Shown piece by piece: positions 5,392 to 9,366 of a DNA stretch of 9,366 nt. Position 1 is the stretch's first letter, and each line of letters starts with the position of its first letter. The stretch is from NCBI GenBank assembly GCA_003243255.1, contig QFQM01000172.1, positions 1 to 9,366 of the forward strand. Direction: 5' to 3'. Origin of the DNA: Flavobacterium psychrophilum (GTDB lineage Bacteria > Bacteroidota > Bacteroidia > Flavobacteriales > Flavobacteriaceae). A model generated the notes under the pieces. It made no database searches, had not been told where the DNA came from, and saw only the letters and a list, made by a program, of their open reading frames with translations. The position numbers were made by a program, and so were the translations under genes.

Positions 5392-7590
5392 ATGAAAAAG
5401 CTGGTTCTCCTGTTGTTATTGCTATCGGTTTTCGGTACTGTTGCTGCGCAGGAGAAAAAGCCAAACGCCAAACCTAAAGTGGGTGTGGTGCTTAGTGGCG
5501 GAGGTGCTAAAGGACTTGCGCATATTGGGGTGCTTAAAGTGCTGGAAGAAGCCGGCGTTGAGGTGTCATACATAGGCGGTACCAGCATGGGTGCCATTGT
5601 AGGCGGACTTTATGCTGCCGGATATTCTGCCAAACAGCTCGATTCTATTTTTACTACTCTTGATGCCGATGCCATGCTGGGCGATTTTACCCCACGAAGC
5701 TCTAAAAACTTTTTTGAGAAACGTAATGATGAGATGTATGCCTTAACCCTGCCTTTTAATAAGTTCAGGATAGGTTTTCCAAGGGCATTCTCTAAAGGGC
5801 TTTATAACTATAACACTATAAGCCGCCTTACTTATAACGTGCGCCATGTGCGTGATTTTGATAAGCTTCCTATTCCTTTTGTGTGTATTGCTACCGATAT
5901 TGAAACGGGTAAAGAGGTAATATTACGGGAAGGTGTATTGCCCGATGCTATACTGGCAAGCGCGGCATTTCCATCATTGTATACACCTGTAGAAATAGGC
6001 GATAAGCTGCTTATTGATGGTGGAGTAACCAATAATTACCCCATAGAGGAGGTAAGGGCTATGGGAGCCGACATTATTATTGGTGTTGATGTGCAGGATC
6101 CGTTAAAGACCCGTGATAAGATAAACGGGGCTACAGGCGTGTTGTTGCAGATAAACAACTACCAGATGATCCAGAAGATGGAGAATAAGAGTAAACAAAC
6201 CGATATTTACATTAAGCCAAATATACTCGGGTTTACCGTTATCTCTTTTGATGAAGGACGAACAATTATTGATAAGGGAGAAGAAGCTGCCCGAAAACTG
6301 ATCGATACATTAAAAACATTGGGGGTAGGCCATGCTATTGAAAGGCCAAAGGTAGGAGCAAAAGATACGCTGTGTGTAGACCAGGTAAAAATAAGCGGGT
6401 TGCATAAATATACCCGTTCTTATGTTTTGGGTAAGCTCAACTTTAAGCCGGGCAGTAAAATAAGCTATAAAAATCTTGATGAGGGTATTACGAGCCTTAA
6501 TGCTACACAAAACTTTACCTCTATAACCTATAATTTTCAGGAGGAGAACGGTGCCGATACCTTCAGGCTGGCACTTACCGAAAATCCTGTCAGCAGTTAT
6601 ATAAAGTTCGGGCTGCATTATGACGGGCTTTATAAAAGTGCTGTGCTGGTGAATTATACCCATAAAAGTGTGTTTATGCGCAATGATGTTATGTCTGTTG
6701 ATGCTATTTTGGGCGATAACTTCAGGTATAATTTTGATTATTACATAGACAATGGCTTTCATATAAGCTATGGTCTTCATTCTTACTTAAGCACCTTTAA
6801 CCGAAACATTACACAGGTAAGCGACGGAGGTTTTAAAATTCTTGGCGTTGATGCCGTAAACATCGATTTTACCGACTGGACCAATCAGGCTTATATACAA
6901 ACCATATTTGCACATCGTTTCCTTATTGGGGGAGGTCTTGAATATAAGCACATCAAAGTACAGTCTGAAACGATAGACATAGATCCTGTTTTTGATAACA
7001 GCGATTATCTCTCGGCATATGCCTACCTGAAATTTGATTCCTATGACGACAAATATTTCCCTACCGAAGGCTGGTATTTTTCGGGAGAAGGGAAGTCGTT
7101 CCTGGTTTCGTCTGACTATACAGGCGGATTTGACCGTTTTAGTATCATAAAAGGCGAGCTTTCTACAGCAAAAAGAATTTACAGGGGGCTTACTTTTGAG
7201 GTTCAGACCGAAATGGGGTTTGCCCTGGGTAATGAAAGTGTGCCTACATTCGATTTCATTCTTGGAGGCTATGGTTATCGAACCACCAACAACTTCAGCC
7301 ATTTTTATGGCTATGATTTTCTGAGCATATCTGGTAACAGTTATATTAAAGGTACACTTACGCTCGACTGGGAGTTCTACAAAAGATACCATGTTAACTT
7401 TGCAGGAAACTTTGCTAATGTTGGCAAGAACCTGCTTGATGAAGGTGATATGTTTTCGCTGCCTAAATACAGCGGATATGCTTTTGGGGTGGGAATGGAA
7501 ACCATTATTGGCCCTATTGAGATTAAACACAGCTGGAGCCCCGAAACTACCGACCATTATACCTGGGTAAGTGTAGGTTTCTGGTTTTGA
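5392..7590 (+). CDS. Patatin-like phospholipase with POTRA and outer-membrane beta-barrel (PlpD/FplA type)
   Basis: A 732-residue exported lipid hydrolase. Residues 1-19 are a signal peptide (MKKLVLLLLLL, then VAAQ). The patatin domain (about 28-310) has the oxyanion loop SGGGAKG (35-41), nucleophile Ser65 in GGTSMG, and Asp209 in LIDGG, completing the Ser-Asp dyad. Residues about 327-397 (VDQVKISGLHKYTRSYV) look like one POTRA domain. From about 400 to the end alternating polar/hydrophobic strands form a barrel, with the Omp85-like YFPTEGWYFSG (555-565) and a final strand ending in Phe. Order and length match the type Vd autotransporters PlpD and FplA, in which the patatin is carried by the barrel; those are phospholipase A enzymes. 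Surface versus periplasmic placement is not shown here. The loop-6 VRGF-type motif is probably FYGY (638-641), without the usual Arg. The gene follows uvrC by 3 bp, so co-transcription is likely; no terminator or promoter fits between them. Confidence 0.92.
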   Translation: MKKLVLLLLLLSVFGTVAAQEKKPNAKPKVGVVLSGGGAKGLAHIGVLKVLEEAGVEVSYIGGTSMGAIVGGLYAAGYSAKQLDSIFTTLDADAMLGDFTPRSSKNFFEKRNDEMYALTLPFNKFRIGFPRAFSKGLYNYNTISRLTYNVRHVRDFDKLPIPFVCIATDIETGKEVILREGVLPDAILASAAFPSLYTPVEIGDKLLIDGGVTNNYPIEEVRAMGADIIIGVDVQDPLKTRDKINGATGVLLQINNYQMIQKMENKSKQTDIYIKPNILGFTVISFDEGRTIIDKGEEAARKLIDTLKTLGVGHAIERPKVGAKDTLCVDQVKISGLHKYTRSYVLGKLNFKPGSKISYKNLDEGITSLNATQNFTSITYNFQEENGADTFRLALTENPVSSYIKFGLHYDGLYKSAVLVNYTHKSVFMRNDVMSVDAILGDNFRYNFDYYIDNGFHISYGLHSYLSTFNRNITQVSDGGFKILGVDAVNIDFTDWTNQAYIQTIFAHRFLIGGGLEYKHIKVQSETIDIDPVFDNSDYLSAYAYLKFDSYDDKYFPTEGWYFSGEGKSFLVSSDYTGGFDRFSIIKGELSTAKRIYRGLTFEVQTEMGFALGNESVPTFDFILGGYGYRTTNNFSHFYGYDFLSISGNSYIKGTLTLDWEFYKRYHVNFAGNFANVGKNLLDEGDMFSLPKYSGYAFGVGMETIIGPIEIKHSWSPETTDHYTWVSVGFWF

Positions 7591-7597
7591 TCTGGGT

Positions 7598-7746
7598 GAT
7601 TTGGTTATTTGTTTAATTTGGTTATTCAGAGAGTCACTCGATATCTGAATCTGCATCATCTTTCGTTTTATAGGAAATACAAAAACGAATAACATAATTT
7701 TCGCGCCTACTTGCTGCAAATAAATGTATTACCAAATAACCAAATC
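7598..7746. repeat. ATTTGGTTATT repeat: two direct copies and one inverted copy
   Basis: The 11-mer ATTTGGTTATT occurs at 7599-7609 and 7616-7626, and its reverse complement lies at 7735-7745. The outer pair extends to a perfect 14-bp inverted repeat (7598-7611 with 7733-7746). Two shorter inverted pairs lie between: ATTCAGA/TCTGAAT (7624-7630, 7644-7650) and TTCGTTTT/AAAACGAA (7662-7669, 7682-7689). The block fills most of the 242-bp spacer between the patatin and permease genes and holds no ORF with coding character. Confidence 0.7.
7662..7689 (+). terminator. Weak hairpin after the uvrC-patatin unit
   Basis: TTCGTTTT (7662-7669) and AAAACGAA (7682-7689) form an 8-bp AT-rich stem with a 12-nt loop, 72 nt after the patatin stop. 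There is no T tract after the stem, so termination here is only a possibility; the stop signal could equally be the larger surrounding inverted repeat. Confidence 0.2.
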
Positions 7747-7798
7747 GGCGGTAAAAAGACATTTTTCGTTAAAAACTTCATAATTTTTATAAAAAGCC

Positions 7799-7806
7799 TA
7801 TATTTG
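7799..7806 (+). promoter_or_regulatory. -7 element of the permease promoter
   Basis: TATATTTG is a full match to TAnnTTTG, 26 nt before the permease ATG at 7833. The 20-30 bp upstream are AT-rich but hold no clear TTTG, so the -33 box is not assigned. The distance supports the upstream ATG as the true start and gives a short leader. Confidence 0.45.
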
Positions 7807-7832
7807 GAACTTCAAAATTCTAAATACAACAT

Positions 7833-9302
7833 ATGTCTATCTGGAGAGTTAAACCCGTTTCTGCTTTTGAGGCAGATATGAAAAAAAGTGAGCTAAAGCG
7901 AGTGCTTGGCAAATGGAGCTTAACGGCCATAGGTATCGGAGCCATCATAGGCGGAGGTATCTTTGTGCTTACAGGTACAGGAGCTTATTATCATGCAGGG
8001 CCTGCATTGGCAATTTCATTTATCATTGCCGGTATTGCCTGTGTGTTTGCAGCACTGTGTTACTCTGAATTTGCTTCGATATTGCCTGTAGAAGGTTCTG
8101 CTTATGCTTATGCCTACGGAACTATTGGTGAAATTTTTGCATGGATCATAGGCTGGGGATTAATTCTCGAATATGCTATGGGTTCCATGACGGTAGCCGT
8201 TTCGTGGTCGGGGTACTTTAATAAGCTCCTCAAGATGTTCGGAATACATTTGCCGGATTTTCTTACGTCAGATCCGGGAAGCTACACAGGAGACGGATTC
8301 TCTATGAACCTGCCTGCTTTCCTTATCGTATGGTTAGTGATTTCACTGCTTATGAAGGGAACTTCGGGGGCTGCAAAAGCAAATAACTTTATTGTAATAT
8401 TAAAAGTATCTGCGGTTATTTTCGTAATCGTTGCCGGTTTATTCTTTATTAATCAGGCTAACTGGTCTCCGTTTATTCCTGATCCTGTTAAGATTGTTGA
8501 AGGAGAGACAACTCACGAGGCATATGGTATAGCCGGTATCGTTTCGGGAGCTGCAGCAATCTTCTTTGCCTATGTAGGTTTCGATGCCGTTTCTACTCAG
8601 GCGGGTGAGGCTATCAATCCTAAAAAAGACGTTCCGTTTGCTATTATCGCATCGCTATTAGTATGTACGGTGCTTTATATATTGGTATCGCTTGTGCTTA
8701 CAGGTATGATGCATTATAGTGATTTTAACCCACTTGGAAAATATCCTGACGCTATTAAGGCTCCTGTAGCTTATGCGTTTGATATTGCAGGGCAGGCATG
8801 GGCAGGATATATTATTACTATTGCTGCTACTGTAGGTCTTATCTCTGTATTGATGGTAATGATCATGGGTCAGTCAAGGATTTTCCTTGGAATGTCTAAA
8901 GACGGACTTATTCCATCGGTTTTCGCTAAGATCAATCCGCTTTCAGGTACGCCGCAGCGTAACCTTTTAATATTAGGTACATTTATCTCTATTGTTGCTG
9001 CCTTTACACCAATCAGCAAACTTGCAGACATGACAAGTTTCGGTACTCTGTTTGCCTTTACTATGGTATGTATCGCAGTGTGGATACTAAGAGTAAAACA
9101 GCCGGGTCTTGAGCGTACGTTTAAAGTGCCTGCACTACCGGTAATCGCAGTTTGCGGTATTGCTATCAACGTGTATCTTATGATAAATCTTAACTACCAG
9201 GCACAGCTGTTATCGCTGGGGTGGTTAGCGTTAGGGGTGCTGATTTATTTCTCTTACGGGAAATTCAACAGCAGGCTTAATAATGGCTCATCTGAAGAAT
9301 AG
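7833..9302 (+). CDS. APC-superfamily amino acid permease
   Basis: A 489-residue inner-membrane transporter that should move amino acids, probably coupled to an ion gradient. It has about 12 hydrophobic segments. The first helix carries GIGAIIGGGIF (34-44), the APC substrate-binding motif; the third shows GSAYAYAYGTIGEIFAWIIGW; the sixth has FFAYVGFDAVSTQAGEA (244-260), the second unwound binding helix. The cytoplasmic loop MGQSRIFLGMSKDGLIP (345-361) is also a family hallmark. It is closest in style to the YfnA/cationic-amino-acid-transporter branch, but the substrate cannot be read from the sequence. Start at 7833 (MSIWRVKPVS) is preferred over the Met at 7878, because relatives have a short basic N terminus before the RVLGKWSL segment and because of the promoter distance. 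It is monocistronic, with its own promoter and terminator. Confidence 0.93.
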   Translation: MSIWRVKPVSAFEADMKKSELKRVLGKWSLTAIGIGAIIGGGIFVLTGTGAYYHAGPALAISFIIAGIACVFAALCYSEFASILPVEGSAYAYAYGTIGEIFAWIIGWGLILEYAMGSMTVAVSWSGYFNKLLKMFGIHLPDFLTSDPGSYTGDGFSMNLPAFLIVWLVISLLMKGTSGAAKANNFIVILKVSAVIFVIVAGLFFINQANWSPFIPDPVKIVEGETTHEAYGIAGIVSGAAAIFFAYVGFDAVSTQAGEAINPKKDVPFAIIASLLVCTVLYILVSLVLTGMMHYSDFNPLGKYPDAIKAPVAYAFDIAGQAWAGYIITIAATVGLISVLMVMIMGQSRIFLGMSKDGLIPSVFAKINPLSGTPQRNLLILGTFISIVAAFTPISKLADMTSFGTLFAFTMVCIAVWILRVKQPGLERTFKVPALPVIAVCGIAINVYLMINLNYQAQLLSLGWLALGVLIYFSYGKFNSRLNNGSSEE

Positions 9303-9332
9303 ACACCAAACAAAAACCAAATACATTTTTGC

Positions 9333-9363
9333 AAAATCCCAACGTATACCGTTGGGATTTTTT
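9333..9363 (+). terminator. Intrinsic terminator of the permease gene
   Basis: A perfect 12-bp stem (AAAATCCCAACG at 9333-9344 with CGTTGGGATTTT at 9350-9361) closes a 5-nt loop TATAC and runs directly into a T tract (9358-9363), 30 nt after the permease stop. The A run on the left means it could also work on the opposite strand for a gene entering from the right. Confidence 0.92.
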
Positions 9364-9366
9364 CAT

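Noticed and set aside
6787..7719. Long minus-strand open frame (310 codons) opposite the patatin-barrel gene and its 3' spacer
   Set aside because: It is antisense to a gene with clear domain structure, its translation shows no recognisable motif, and it begins inside the repeat-rich spacer. It is a shadow of the coding strand's codon pattern.
2..9366. A mobile element, phage remnant or defence island
   Set aside because: There is no transposase, integrase, tRNA attachment site, toxin-antitoxin pair or nuclease-helicase cluster. The six genes belong to common chromosomal families.

Overview
The window looks like a chromosomal segment of a member of the Bacteroidota, most likely a Flavobacterium-type flavobacterium. 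Three things point there. The protein families are typical of that group: a PAS histidine kinase, a patatin fused to an outer-membrane barrel, and a bacteroidetal AstE/AspA-like protein. Start codons have no purine-rich Shine-Dalgarno sequence in front of them. Matches to the bacteroidetal -7 element TAnnTTTG lie just upstream of several genes. The genus is an inference from style; no marker here fixes the species.

Layout: (1) Positions 2-1207 (+) hold the 3' part of a PAS-containing sensor histidine kinase whose 5' end lies outside the window. (2) Positions 1347-2261 (+) encode a secreted alpha/beta hydrolase with an intact catalytic triad. (3) Positions 2416-3384 (-) encode a zinc-dependent succinylglutamate desuccinylase/aspartoacylase family protein, convergent with the hydrolase. 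(4) Positions 3592-5388 (+) are uvrC, the nucleotide-excision-repair endonuclease. (5) Positions 5392-7590 (+), only 3 bp after uvrC, encode a patatin-like phospholipase joined to a POTRA-like segment and an outer-membrane beta-barrel (PlpD/FplA, type Vd autotransporter architecture). (6) Positions 7833-9302 (+) encode an APC-superfamily amino acid permease, followed by a strong intrinsic terminator at the window edge.

The genes do not form one pathway. Only uvrC and the patatin-barrel gene look co-transcribed. The rest are single-gene units separated by 139-242 bp spacers. These spacers carry short phrase-like repeats: a CTGCCT/AGGCAG palindrome, GTTTCGGGTT, GTCCGAA/GTCGGAA heptamers, and ATTTGGTTATT in direct and inverted copies. 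There are no RNA genes, CRISPR arrays, insertion sequences or phage genes, and no gap longer than 300 bp.

I did not find a convincing undescribed multi-gene system. The points most worth a second look are the barrel of the patatin protein, where the usual Arg of the Omp85 loop-6 motif seems replaced, its tight coupling to uvrC, a possibly leaderless uvrC transcript, and the symmetric intergenic repeats.
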